Shown: positions 8,454 to 16,092, counted from the first letter of the stretch. The stretch is 26,175 nt of DNA from an uncultured Pseudoxanthomonas sp. (GCA_946886405.1 CAMPIO010000048.1:1-26175), one strand, 5' to 3'. Notes: generated by a model not told the origin, from the letters alone. Numbers and translations: made by a program.

Positions 8454-9206
8454 ATGAGCCCACTCCTGCTGCTGACCTACGCCCTGCAGATCGCCTGCTG
8501 TGTACACGTGGTGCGCACCGGCCGACCGCTGTACTGGGTTTTCATCCTGCTGGTGTTCCCGTTCCTCTCGGTGATCGTGTACTTCATCGCCGAGATCCTG
8601 CCCGACCTGCGGCACAACCCATCGGCGCGACGCACGGTACGCAACGTGCGCAACCGCATCGACCCCGAGCGCGACCGGCGCGACGCCGCCAAGCTGCTGA
8701 AAGCGTCGGACACGCCGGAAAACCGTCGCCGACTGGCCGAAGAAAGCCTGCGCAGCGGCGACTACGCACATGCCGCCGAGTTGTACGAACAGGCGCTCAA
8801 GGGCCTGTACGCCAGCGATCCCGACCTGATGCTGGGACTGGCGAAGGCGCAGTTCGGCCTGGGCGAGTCGGCCAAGGCGCGCGCCACGCTGGACGCCCTG
8901 ATCGCGGCAAATCCCGGCTTCCGTTCCGCCGACGGCCATCTGCTGTACGCACGGGCCGTGGAAGATACCTCTGATGCCGCCGCTGCGATCCACGAGTACG
9001 AGGCCGTCGTGCAGGGCTATCCCGGCGAAGAAGCACGCGCCCGCTTCGGACTATTGCTGAAACGCCAGGGAGAGCACACCCGCGCGCGCAACGTCTTCCA
9101 GGAAATCCTGGACCGCTCCGAGGCCGCACCACGCTACTACCAGCGTGAGCAAAGGGACTGGATCGAGGTGGCGAAGCGGGAGCTGGCCACGTTGCCGCAC
9201 GCGTAG
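8454..9206 (+). CDS. Inner-membrane tetratricopeptide-repeat protein
   Basis: 250 aa from the ATG at 8454. This start places two hydrophobic helices at the N-terminus (residues 3-20 and 27-47, the second reading YWVFILLVFPFLSVIVYFIAE), similar to the short PLDc_N-type membrane hairpin. A basic linker (RRTVRNVRNRIDPERDRRD) follows, then three to four TPR-like helical pairs from about residue 88 to 235 (e.g. GDYAHAAELYEQALKG and GEHTRARNVFQEILDR). The role is probably scaffolding or protein-protein contact at the inner membrane; no enzymatic motif is present. No Shine-Dalgarno precedes the ATG. It is divergent from the lectin/di-heme lipoprotein and convergent with the signal-peptidase paralogue, with only 6 bp between the stop codons and no terminator. 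Confidence 0.8.
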   Translation: MSPLLLLTYALQIACCVHVVRTGRPLYWVFILLVFPFLSVIVYFIAEILPDLRHNPSARRTVRNVRNRIDPERDRRDAAKLLKASDTPENRRRLAEESLRSGDYAHAAELYEQALKGLYASDPDLMLGLAKAQFGLGESAKARATLDALIAANPGFRSADGHLLYARAVEDTSDAAAAIHEYEAVVQGYPGEEARARFGLLLKRQGEHTRARNVFQEILDRSEAAPRYYQREQRDWIEVAKRELATLPHA

Positions 9207-9212
9207 ATCGTG

Positions 9213-9764
9213 TCAGAACATCTTGCCCACGACACGGCCGGTGATGTCCTCGTGCCGTGTCATGGGTTGCAGCCGGCTGTCCACGCTGTTGTCGCGATTG
9301 TCGCCCATCATGAAGTAGTGTCCCTCCGGCACCCGGATCGGGGCGAATGCCAGCGAATAGTCCGTGCTGACGTTCTCCGCCGCGACGTAGGGCTCATCCA
9401 GCGCAACGCCGTTGATGAACACCTTGCCGTCGACGATCCCTACCCGTTCACCGGGCAGGCCGACGACGCGCTGCAGCCACACCTGCCCCTCGTGCTCGGG
9501 TACGAACAGCGTCACTACGTCACCGCGCTGGGGCAGATGACGGGTGTAGTAGCCAGCGCGCGTCAACAGCACCTGACCGGGCACGATGCCAGGCAGCATG
9601 CTGGACGAAGGCACCCGGTACAGGCCATGCCCCAGGATGCGCTGCCGCGGATCCAGCGAGCGCGCGCCGAAGGGATTGAAGGCATACATCGACAGCGACG
9701 CCGCGGGGATGATGATCATCAGCGTCACGAGCACGTGGACGACGGAACGACGAAAGCGAGACAT
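9213..9764 (-). CDS. S26 signal peptidase I paralogue with catalytic Lys replaced by Gln
   Basis: 183 aa, short for a gammaproteobacterial LepB (E. coli 324 aa). The ATG at 9764 is preceded by GGAGAAGC, a good Shine-Dalgarno, whereas the longer open frame to 9836 has none. One N-terminal membrane helix spans residues 8-28. Box B reads VPSSSMLPG, placing the nucleophile at S55 (E. coli S90). Box D reads WLQRVVGLPGE, where the general-base Lys of (I/V)KRVVGLPGD (E. coli K145) is Q98. Box E is intact (MMGDNRDNSVDSR). The codon is CAG, one base from AAG, and the reading is unambiguous here. The protein may be inactive, work by another mechanism, or bind signal peptides without cutting. It is likely a paralogue of a main LepB elsewhere. 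The 251 bp upstream (9765-10015) hold no gene; the one structure I see is a GC-rich hairpin at 9816-9833. Confidence 0.88.
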   Translation of the reverse strand: MSRFRRSVVHVLVTLMIIIPAASLSMYAFNPFGARSLDPRQRILGHGLYRVPSSSMLPGIVPGQVLLTRAGYYTRHLPQRGDVVTLFVPEHEGQVWLQRVVGLPGERVGIVDGKVFINGVALDEPYVAAENVSTDYSLAFAPIRVPEGHYFMMGDNRDNSVDSRLQPMTRHEDITGRVVGKMF

Positions 9765-10015
9765 GCTTCTCCAGCGGCTGCCCGAACGGGTGACGAGCAT
9801 GCCGCAGATCGTCGTGCGCCGCACGCGCGGCGCCATCGACCTCGCTGGATCGCGAGTAACGACGGCCCGTCGAGACAGCGCGATCCCGACGCTGGCGGTG
9901 GACCGGTTGCGCCTGCCTCGCTGCAGCGCCAGCCAGCATGTCGTGCCAGGCCGAGCGGTCCCAGCTTGCTGCGCGGGCGCCGTGACCGCCCTCCTGCGAC
10001 GGATGCCCTGCCACG

Positions 10016-10963
10016 TCAGGCGGCAGCGCGCCCCTCGGCGACCGCATCCTTCTGCTGACTGAGGGCTTCCTCCGCGCGCAGGTAGACAAGATGCATGGGT
10101 TCGCCCGCCTTGGCCGTTGCTGCACCGACGAGCAACGACAGGCCCTCGCGCTGGCCCGCGTGCCGCGCCGCCTCACGAAGTGCCTGCACGCGCGCATCCG
10201 CGTCATCGCCGTGAAGCAGCGCGACGTACTCCGGACTACCGGTCACGCGACCGACTTGATCGCCGGCTGCCGGCTTCACACAAGCATCGAAATCCATCGC
10301 CAGCCCCTGCAGCTGCCGCTCCAGCGTGCGCTCCCCCAACCGCCGCGCGGCGTCCGCCATGCCCTGCAGTTCGATGATGGCCACCGCGTAGGCCGACGCC
10401 TTCGCCACCTCGGTCACGGCGACGGCGGTGTCCGCTTGCAGCGCGGCCAGTGCCAGTGCGTCGTGCTGTATCCGGTGCGCCTCCAACAACGCCATCGTGA
10501 CGCGGGCCAGCGATCGCAACGATGTCTTCTGCTGGCCACTGAGCCGGCGTGGCTGCGTATCGACCACGCAGACGGTCCCGATCGCCTCGCCGTTGCCGGT
10601 CACCAGCGGCATGCCGGCATAGAACCGCGCCTTGATGTCGCCGGTCACGATGGGAAAGTCGATAAAGCGTGCGTCCTCGCTGAGATCCTGCACCTCCATC
10701 ACTTCGTCCGGCTGCCGGATCGCGTGGTCACAGACGGCGGTGTCGCGCGTGGTCTCGTGGTCGTCCAGCCCAAGGCGTGCCTTGAACCACTGGCGATCCC
10801 GGTCGATCAGCGAGACCACCGCGATGGGCGTGCCGCAGAGCGCGGCGGCGATCGTCACCAGGTCGTCGAAGGCCGTGGCGGGCAGGCTGTCGACCACGTG
10901 GTAACGGTCCAGCGCGTGCTGCCGCCGGGTTTCTGCGAGGGATGAGGCAGTGGAAGCCGTCAT
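10016..10963 (-). CDS. GAF-domain protein with degenerate GGDEF-like C-terminus
   Basis: 315 aa; the ATG at 10963 has an excellent Shine-Dalgarno (GAAGGAG, 5 nt spacing). Residues about 20-165 are a GAF sensor domain of the type often fused to GGDEF/EAL or kinase domains (TPIAVVSLIDRDRQWFKARLGL, then FYAGMPLVTGNGEAIGTVCVVD). Residues about 188-305 follow the diguanylate-cyclase layout: AYAVAIIELQGMADAARRLGE fits the LxxIDLDGFKxINDxxGH segment, GSPEY (242-246) sits where GGDEF should be, and YLRAEEALSQQKD fits the final ADxALYxAK helix. The metal-binding Asp, the helical lysines and most of GGDEF are lost, so synthesis of c-di-GMP is very unlikely. I infer a cytoplasmic, non-catalytic sensor or adaptor. 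It is divergent from tilS. Confidence 0.8.
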   Translation of the reverse strand: MTASTASSLAETRRQHALDRYHVVDSLPATAFDDLVTIAAALCGTPIAVVSLIDRDRQWFKARLGLDDHETTRDTAVCDHAIRQPDEVMEVQDLSEDARFIDFPIVTGDIKARFYAGMPLVTGNGEAIGTVCVVDTQPRRLSGQQKTSLRSLARVTMALLEAHRIQHDALALAALQADTAVAVTEVAKASAYAVAIIELQGMADAARRLGERTLERQLQGLAMDFDACVKPAAGDQVGRVTGSPEYVALLHGDDADARVQALREAARHAGQREGLSLLVGAATAKAGEPMHLVYLRAEEALSQQKDAVAEGRAAA

Positions 10964-11051
10964 GCATTCTCCTTCGTGTCAGTGACGCCACCATCGTCGC
11001 CCGATGCCGGTTCACGCACCGTCAACGCTCAACCGATCGCCGCGTGACGGC

Positions 11052-11079
11052 TGCACATCGCGCGCTCCACCGCTAGCAT
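11052..11079 (+). promoter_or_regulatory. Candidate leaderless promoter of tilS
   Basis: A -35-like TGCACA (11052-11057), a 16-bp spacer and a -10-like TAGCAT (11074-11079) are followed by exactly 6 nt and then the tilS ATG. Transcription would start at or next to the A of the ATG, giving a leaderless mRNA. No Shine-Dalgarno is present, which agrees. Activity is inferred. Confidence 0.4.
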
Positions 11080-11085
11080 GGACGC

Positions 11086-12387
11086 ATGCCGCGTCCTGCC
11101 CCCCCTTCGCTCGACCTGTCGCCGCCGCCGGTAGCGGGTCGCGTGTGGGTGGCTTTCAGTGGCGGACTGGATTCGACGGTATTGCTGCACCGCCTGGCGC
11201 AGGATTCCGGCGCGCGCGCACACGGACTCCATGCGATCCACGTGCACCACGGATTGCAGCCGGATGCCGATGCCTGGGCGGTGCACTGCGACGCGACCTG
11301 CAGCGCGCTCGGCGTACCGTTGCAGGTGCATCGCGTGCAGGTCGATATGTCGCGCGGCGAGGGCCTGGAGGCAGCGGCACGTCGCGCGCGTCATGACGCG
11401 TTCGTTTCCGTCATGGCCCCGGGCGACATCCTGGCCACCGCACATCACGGCGACGACCAGGCCGAAACCTTCCTGCTGCGGGCGCTGCGCGCCTCCGGTC
11501 CGGATGGCCTGGCGGCCATGCGTCCTTGGCGTGTTTTCGGCGCGGGATGGCAATGGCGCCCCTTACTCGATACACCGCGTGCCGTGCTGCAGTCGTACGC
11601 CAGCGTCCATGCGCTGCAATGGATCGAAGATCCCGGCAACGGAAGCATGGCGTTCGACCGCAACTTCCTGCGCCATCAGGTGATGCCGTTGCTGCGGGAG
11701 CGCTGGCCGCATGCGGACGCGGCCTTCGCACGCAGCGCAGCCCTGAGCGCGGCGGCGGCCGACCTGCTGGCGCAGCAGGATCGCGACCTGCTCGCCCGCG
11801 CCGCCACGGGCGATCCTGCTGCGTTGAACGTCGCACCGTTGCGGGCGGCGAGTCCGGCTGCACGCGCACGCGTGCTCAGATGCTGGACCCACCACCTGTC
11901 ATTGCCTCCGCTGCCCGCCGAGGGCGTGGCACAGGTGGAGGCTTGCCTGCTCGAGGCGCGCCCCGACGCACACGCCGAATTTGCGTGGCAAGGGGCCGTC
12001 GTGCGGCGCTGGCGTGGCCTGCTGCATGCCGAGCGCGTGCGTGCCGCCTTGCCGGACGACTGGCAGACGGACTGGGACGGCACCGCGCCGCTCGCGCTGC
12101 CCGACGGCGGCGCCCTTTGGCTGGAAGGCGACAGCGCCTCCTTCGATGTGCCCATGCGGCTGACCGCCCGGAGCGGCGGCGAGCACATCCTCCTGCCCGG
12201 CCGGTCGCACCGGCATGCGCTGAAGGACGTGCTGCAGTCATTGGGCATCCCGCCGTGGGAACGGCGCCAGCTGCCGCTGCTCTGGCGTGGCGATGTCCTC
12301 TGGGCCGCAGGCGGCCTTGTCCTGTCCGCCGAATGCGACGCCTGGCTGCGTGCCCGCGACCGCCGCCTGGCATGGCAACGCGGCTGA
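11086..12387 (+). CDS. tilS: tRNA(Ile)-lysidine synthetase
   Basis: 433 aa; uses ATP to attach lysine to C34 of the CAU-anticodon isoleucine tRNA, changing it from AUG to AUA decoding and from Met to Ile charging. The N-terminal PP-loop ATPase has SGGLDST (residues 25-31) and the TilS signature HHGDDQAET (120-128), followed by RNFLRH (192-197). The C-terminal tRNA-binding domain ends with the [43 protein letters not shown] block. Length matches E. coli TilS (432). No ribosome-binding site is visible, and the start sits 6 nt after a -10-like hexamer. In many relatives tilS lies near accA; here about 6.4 kb and five unrelated genes intervene. Confidence 0.96.
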   Translation: MPRPAPPSLDLSPPPVAGRVWVAFSGGLDSTVLLHRLAQDSGARAHGLHAIHVHHGLQPDADAWAVHCDATCSALGVPLQVHRVQVDMSRGEGLEAAARRARHDAFVSVMAPGDILATAHHGDDQAETFLLRALRASGPDGLAAMRPWRVFGAGWQWRPLLDTPRAVLQSYASVHALQWIEDPGNGSMAFDRNFLRHQVMPLLRERWPHADAAFARSAALSAAAADLLAQQDRDLLARAATGDPAALNVAPLRAASPAARARVLRCWTHHLSLPPLPAEGVAQVEACLLEARPDAHAEFAWQGAVVRRWRGLLHAERVRAALPDDWQTDWDGTAPLALPDGGALWLEGDSASFDVPMRLTARSGGEHILLPGRSHRHALKDVLQSLGIPPWERRQLPLLWRGDVLWAAGGLVLSAECDAWLRARDRRLAWQRG

Positions 12388-12401
12388 AACCGCCCGGATG
12401 T

Positions 12402-12430
12402 TTGACCTGACCGCAGGCGATCCCCACACT
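12402..12430 (+). promoter_or_regulatory. Candidate leaderless promoter of xseB
   Basis: TTGACC (12402-12407, 5 of 6 to consensus), a 17-bp spacer and CACACT (12425-12430) are followed by exactly 6 nt and the xseB ATG at 12437. The spacing predicts transcription from the start codon itself. It lies just after the tilS stop, so xseB and ispA could be expressed independently of tilS. Confidence 0.45.
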
Positions 12431-12436
12431 TGCGGC

Positions 12437-12697
12437 ATGGCAAAGAAGACCCCCGCAGACGCCTCACCCGTCGCCCATTTCGAGCAATCGCTGGACGAGC
12501 TCGAGCAACTGGTCGAGAAGATGGAACACGGCGACCTCAGCCTGGAGGCTTCGCTCGCCGCCTACGAGCGCGGCGTGGGCCTGTACCGGCAATGCCAGGC
12601 CGCGCTCGAGCAGGCCGAACTGCGCGTGCGCCTGCTCAGCGATCCGGAACAGCCGGAGAACGGCGAAGCCTTCGCGCCCGCGCCCGATGGCCGCTGA
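12437..12697 (+). CDS. xseB: Exodeoxyribonuclease VII small subunit
   Basis: 86 aa, against about 80 in E. coli. XseB forms helical bundles on the large subunit XseA in exonuclease VII, which degrades single-stranded DNA in both directions. The family core is clear: [39 protein letters not shown] and [14 protein letters not shown]. The ATG at 12437 was chosen because the family N-terminus begins just after it; the open frame continues upstream only into tilS sequence. The 3' end overlaps ispA by 11 bp, so the two are probably translationally coupled, a common xseB-ispA arrangement. Confidence 0.95.
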   Translation: MAKKTPADASPVAHFEQSLDELEQLVEKMEHGDLSLEASLAAYERGVGLYRQCQAALEQAELRVRLLSDPEQPENGEAFAPAPDGR

Positions 12698-13565
12698 CCC
12701 GCGTTTCGCCGCCTGGGCGGCGGCGCTGGAAGACCACCTGGACCATGCGCTGCCACCGCCCGACGTGGCCCCGCAGCGCCTGCATGCCGCCATGCGACAC
12801 GCCGTGCTGGGTGGCGGCAAACGCATGCGGGCGCTGCTGGTCTATGCCAGTGGCACGCTGTTGAGGGCGGACGAAGCCACTCTGCACGCACCTGCCATCG
12901 CGGTCGAGCTGATCCACGCCTATTCGCTGGTGCACGATGATCTGCCGGCGATGGACGACGACGACCTGCGCCGCGGCAAGCCCACCGTGCACATCGCCTT
13001 CGACGAAGCGACTGCCATCCTCGCCGGCGACGCCTTGCAGACGCAGGCGTTCGAACACCTCTCAGCGGCCGACGTGGACGCCACGCTGCGCGTGCACTGG
13101 CTGGCCACGCTCGCGCACGCCTCCGGCGCGGCCGGCATGTGCGGCGGCCAGGCGCTCGACATCGACGCCACCGGCGCTCGACAGTCGCTGGATGATCTGC
13201 AACGGATGCACGCGCTGAAGACCGGCGCACTGATCCGCGCCGCCGTGCGCATGGGCGCGCTGGCCGGCGCCGCCGATGCCGGCTCGCTCGCGCGGCTGGA
13301 CGACTTCGCCACCGCGCTGGGCCTGGCGTTCCAAGTGCGCGACGACATCCTCGACATCGAGGCCAGTTCCGACCAGTTGGGCAAGACCGCCGGCAAGGAC
13401 GTAGCGCAGGCGAAGTCGACCTACCCCGCCCTGCTCGGCATGGAGGGCGCGAAAGCGAAACTGATGGAACTCGATGCGCGGATGCGCGAGACGCTTTCGG
13501 TCTATGACCATCACGCCGATGCCCTGCGGGCACTCGGCGACCTGGCGATCCATCGCTCGCATTGA
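12687..13565 (+). CDS. ispA: Farnesyl diphosphate synthase (short-chain polyprenyl synthase)
   Basis: 292 aa trans-prenyltransferase that condenses IPP with DMAPP and then GPP to give farnesyl-PP, precursor of undecaprenyl-PP, quinone tails and haem O. The first Asp-rich motif is [10 protein letters not shown] (84-93) and the second is DDILD (219-223). Tyr79, five residues before the first motif, is the aromatic chain-length stop typical of bacterial FPP synthases. GGGKRMR (42-48) binds IPP. The start overlaps the xseB end by 11 bp and has no Shine-Dalgarno, consistent with coupling. The gene is followed by a strong hairpin terminator. Confidence 0.95.
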   Translation: MAADPRFAAWAAALEDHLDHALPPPDVAPQRLHAAMRHAVLGGGKRMRALLVYASGTLLRADEATLHAPAIAVELIHAYSLVHDDLPAMDDDDLRRGKPTVHIAFDEATAILAGDALQTQAFEHLSAADVDATLRVHWLATLAHASGAAGMCGGQALDIDATGARQSLDDLQRMHALKTGALIRAAVRMGALAGAADAGSLARLDDFATALGLAFQVRDDILDIEASSDQLGKTAGKDVAQAKSTYPALLGMEGAKAKLMELDARMRETLSVYDHHADALRALGDLAIHRSH

Positions 13566-13581
13566 GCGACGGCACAAAAGG

Positions 13582-13608
13582 AAAAAGCCCGGCGATGCCG
13601 GGCTTTTT
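13582..13608. terminator. Bidirectional terminator between ispA and DUF4870 gene
   Basis: AAAAAGCCCGGC (13582-13593), loop GAT, GCCGGGCTTTTT (13597-13608): a perfect 12-bp stem with T-runs on both strands. It lies between convergent genes, 16 nt after ispA and 15 nt after the stop of the minus-strand DUF4870 gene. Confidence 0.92.
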
Positions 13609-13623
13609 CTTCGCGGTGACGGA

Positions 13624-13986
13624 TTACTTGATCAGGCGCAGGGCGAACGGAAAGCGATAAGCGATGCCGTTGTTGGCCTTGAGCGCCGCGATGATGCTCA
13701 GCACGAAACTGGCGAGCGCAAGCACCAGGTACAGCAGGCTGCCCACCAGGGCGAGCTTGGGGGAGACCATGGCCAGCACGAACACCAGGATCCACAGCAG
13801 GACGAACGCGATCGTGATGGAAATCGCCCAGTTGAGCGCTTCGGTAGTCTGGTCCTTGGCGAACGGTCCCTTGTCCTTGAACACGGCCCAGCCGATCACT
13901 GCGCCGAGGACGCCGAGGAAAGCGGTGAGCAGATAGGTGATGAGGGCTGCGGAGCGTTCTTCCGGTGAAACGTTCGAGGTGGACAT
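13624..13986 (-). CDS. DUF4870 family small membrane protein, copy A
   Basis: 120 aa from the ATG at 13986, preceded by AAGGAA at suitable spacing. The longer open frame upstream has no site and no family similarity. It has three hydrophobic segments (about residues 13-33, 48-75 and 77-100). The family core is visible as FAKDQTTEALNWAISITI, and the C-terminus reads KANNGIAYRFPFALRLIK. DUF4870/Tic20-like proteins sit in the inner membrane; no biochemical function is established that I can state. It is a tandem paralogue of the next gene, with the same C-terminal ending. A TAGAAT hexamer on the minus strand at 14067-14072 is a plausible -10. Confidence 0.88.
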   Translation of the reverse strand: MSTSNVSPEERSAALITYLLTAFLGVLGAVIGWAVFKDKGPFAKDQTTEALNWAISITIAFVLLWILVFVLAMVSPKLALVGSLLYLVLALASFVLSIIAALKANNGIAYRFPFALRLIK

Positions 13987-14066
13987 GCAGGTTCCTTGTT
14001 GTGAGTCGGACGAACCACGGTGCCGCTGCATCGCTGTTGGCGACACGCACGCGCCGGATGCGCTGG

Positions 14067-14072
14067 ATTCTA
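14067..14072 (-). promoter_or_regulatory. Possible -10 element for DUF4870 copy A
   Basis: TAGAAT on the minus strand (5 of 6 to consensus), about 80 nt upstream of the start at 13986. No good -35 hexamer lies at standard spacing. Because copy B has its own terminator just upstream, copy A needs its own promoter, which adds indirect support. Confidence 0.3.
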
Positions 14073-14100
14073 GGCACCTGTCCACGGCTTTACACCTAAC

Positions 14101-14129
14101 AATAAAAAAGCCCGGCAGAGGCCGGGCTT
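14101..14129 (-). terminator. Terminator of DUF4870 copy B
   Basis: Reading the minus strand, AAGCCCGGC (14129-14121), a 4-nt loop, GCCGGGCTT (14116-14108), then TTTTTATT. It lies 22 nt after the stop of copy B. The stem matches the core of the terminator after copy A. Confidence 0.88.
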
Positions 14130-14151
14130 CTCCATGACGCGTGATGATCGA

Positions 14152-14529
14152 TTACTTGATCAGGCGCAGCGCGAACGGATACCGGTAGGACTCGCCATTG
14201 TTGGCCTTGATGCCGGCGATGATGCACAGCACCAGGTTGGCGATGCCCACCAGCGGCATCAGCAGCAGGCCGATCAGCACGAAGGCCAGGATCCACGAGA
14301 TGACGATGGCAATGAACACCGTGATCTGGAAGTTCAGCGCTTCCTTGGACTGGTCGACCACGAAGCCCTTGGACGCGTCGTCCTTGCTGACCAGCCAGAT
14401 GATCAGCGCGCCGATCGGTCCGGTGATGATGCCCAGCAGGTGCGCCAGCAGCGACATGGTGCGCTGGTCCTGCGGTGCATCGCCGGTGGCCGGCGGCGGA
14501 GGTGCTGTGACGTTGTCGAATTCGCTCAT
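14152..14529 (-). CDS. DUF4870 family small membrane protein, copy B
   Basis: 125 aa from the ATG at 14529, with GGGGA 9 nt upstream. A proline-rich N-terminus (APPPPATGDAP) precedes three hydrophobic segments. The family core is intact (FVVDQSKEALNFQITVFIAI), and the protein ends KANNGESYRYPFALRLIK, nearly the same as copy A. The asparagine-glycine turn and C-terminal FALRLIK are shared, the N-termini are not, so this is a diverged tandem duplication. It lies upstream of copy A on the same strand, separated by its own terminator. Function unknown; inner-membrane location is inferred from hydrophobicity. Confidence 0.9.
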   Translation of the reverse strand: MSEFDNVTAPPPPATGDAPQDQRTMSLLAHLLGIITGPIGALIIWLVSKDDASKGFVVDQSKEALNFQITVFIAIVISWILAFVLIGLLLMPLVGIANLVLCIIAGIKANNGESYRYPFALRLIK

Positions 14530-14652
14530 CTGGATGATTCCCCGAAGTGTGTGGGTGGGCGGTCGAGCGCCGCGATCCCCCGCAGCACTCCGCATGCCAA
14601 GCATAACGGGTAACGATGTCGCCGTCGGCCATGGACGCGCGATCGCGCGTCG

Positions 14653-16011
14653 CTACTCGCCCGCCACGGTCATCCTGCCCACCAGGACAGAGCCGATGCC
14701 GACATGCGATCGACGATCCACGTCGCGCCCCACCGCCTCGATGCCGGCGAAGATGGCCTTGAGGTTGCCGGCGATGGTGATGCCGTCGACCGGATAGGCC
14801 AGCATCCCGTTTTCGACCCAGAACCCGGCTGCGCCACGTGAGTAGTCACCGGTCACGCCGTTCACGCCCTGCCCCATGAGTTCGGTGACCAGCAGCCCGG
14901 TGCGCATGCCAGCCAGCAGGTCGTCGAATCCTCCGGCGTTGGCCTTCACCTGCAGGTTGTGTACGCCGCCCGCGTTGCCGGTGGTCTGCAGGCCGAGCTT
15001 GCGCGCCGAATAGCTGCCCAGCACGTAGCGCTCCAGCACGCCGTCGCGGACAAGGTGCGAGCGCCTCGTCGCTACGCCCTCGGCATCGAACGCCGCCGAG
15101 CGCAGGCCGTGTGGCAGCAGCGGCAGTTCCTCGATGGCGAACCAGTCCGGGAAGATGCGCTGCCCCACGTGGTCGAGCAGGAAGCTCGCTTTCCGGTACA
15201 GCGCGCCGCCGGAGACCGCACCCAACAGGTGGCCGACCAACGAACGGGCGACCTCCGCCGAAAACAGCACCGGATACTCGCCTGTCGCCAGCGCACGCGG
15301 CTGCAGGCGCGACACGGTGCGTTCGGCGGCCTTGCGGCCGATGGCGACCGGGTCGTCCAGTTCACGATGCGACAGCGCTGTGCTGTACCAGCCGTCGCGC
15401 TGCATGCCATCGCCCTGTCCGGCGATCAGCGCGCAGCCGATCGTGTGCTGGGTGTCGCGCTCCCTGCCGACGAACCCGTGCGAATTGGCGTACACCGACA
15501 GGCTTTCGCCACTGCCGATGGAGGCGCCATCGGAATTCTCGATGCGCGCATCGGCGTCGCGCCCGGCGGCTTCGCAGGCCAGTGCCAGATCGACGGCATG
15601 GTCCATCTCGAGCGCCCACGGATGCCAGACGTCCAGATCCGGAAACTCACGCGCCATCAACGTCGCGTCGGCAAGGCCGGCGGCCTCGTCGTCCTCGGTA
15701 TAGCGGGCGATGGCGCAGGCCTGCGCCACGGTGGCCTCCAGGCTGTCCTCGCGCAGGTCGGCGGTGCTGGCACTGCCCTTGCGCTGGCCGAAGTACACGG
15801 TCACGCCGATGCCGCGGTCGCGCGTGGACTCCACGGTTTCCACATCGCCCAGCCGCACGCTGACGTTGAGGCCGGTTTCCTCGCTGCAACTCACCTCGGC
15901 CTGCGTGGCGCCATGCGCACGTGCACGTTCCAGCAGTCGCCGAGACAGCGCCTCGAGGCGTTCGAGCCGGGCCAGGCTGTCATCGGGGGAAGTCAGGGCG
16001 GTGGCGTTCAA
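14653..16011 (-). CDS. pmbA: TldE/PmbA, metalloprotease TldD partner subunit
   Basis: 452 aa (E. coli PmbA 450). Partner of TldD in the TldD-TldE protease, which degrades unfolded peptides and in E. coli trims the leader of microcin B17; the E subunit lacks the zinc site. Family blocks include SCSEETGLNVSVRLGDVETVE near the N-terminus and, in the C-terminal half, TTGNAGGVHNLQVKANAGG, ELMGQGVNGVTGDYSRGAAGFWVENG and YPVDGITIAGNLKAIF. I place the start at a TTG (16009-16011), because AAGGAT lies 6 nt upstream and the resulting N-terminus (NATALTSPDDSLARLERLE) fits the family length. The nearest in-frame ATG adds about 68 residues of unrelated sequence. Divergent from yjgA, as in E. coli. Confidence 0.94.
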   Translation of the reverse strand: MNATALTSPDDSLARLERLEALSRRLLERARAHGATQAEVSCSEETGLNVSVRLGDVETVESTRDRGIGVTVYFGQRKGSASTADLREDSLEATVAQACAIARYTEDDEAAGLADATLMAREFPDLDVWHPWALEMDHAVDLALACEAAGRDADARIENSDGASIGSGESLSVYANSHGFVGRERDTQHTIGCALIAGQGDGMQRDGWYSTALSHRELDDPVAIGRKAAERTVSRLQPRALATGEYPVLFSAEVARSLVGHLLGAVSGGALYRKASFLLDHVGQRIFPDWFAIEELPLLPHGLRSAAFDAEGVATRRSHLVRDGVLERYVLGSYSARKLGLQTTGNAGGVHNLQVKANAGGFDDLLAGMRTGLLVTELMGQGVNGVTGDYSRGAAGFWVENGMLAYPVDGITIAGNLKAIFAGIEAVGRDVDRRSHVGIGSVLVGRMTVAGE

Positions 16012-16068
16012 TGCTTTATCCTTGTGTCCTGTGATCCGCGCCCGCAGCGCCGGATCGAATGAATCCAG

Positions 16069-16092
16069 GCCTCCGTGCGATGGGACGGAGGC
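16069..16092 (+). promoter_or_regulatory. Hairpin upstream of yjgA
   Basis: GCCTCCGT (16069-16076) and ACGGAGGC (16085-16092) form a perfect 8-bp stem with an 8-nt loop. It ends 17 nt before the yjgA ATG and just upstream of the GAGG ribosome site, in the 98-bp divergent pmbA/yjgA gap. It could be an operator or a 5' leader structure; there is no T-run to suggest termination. Confidence 0.35.

Noticed and set aside
9765..10015. Possible small gene between the S26 paralogue and the GAF gene
   Set aside because: Frames on both strands are shadows running in from neighbours, with no ribosome site at a sensible start and no recognisable protein. Only a GC-rich hairpin without a T-run (9816-9833) is present.
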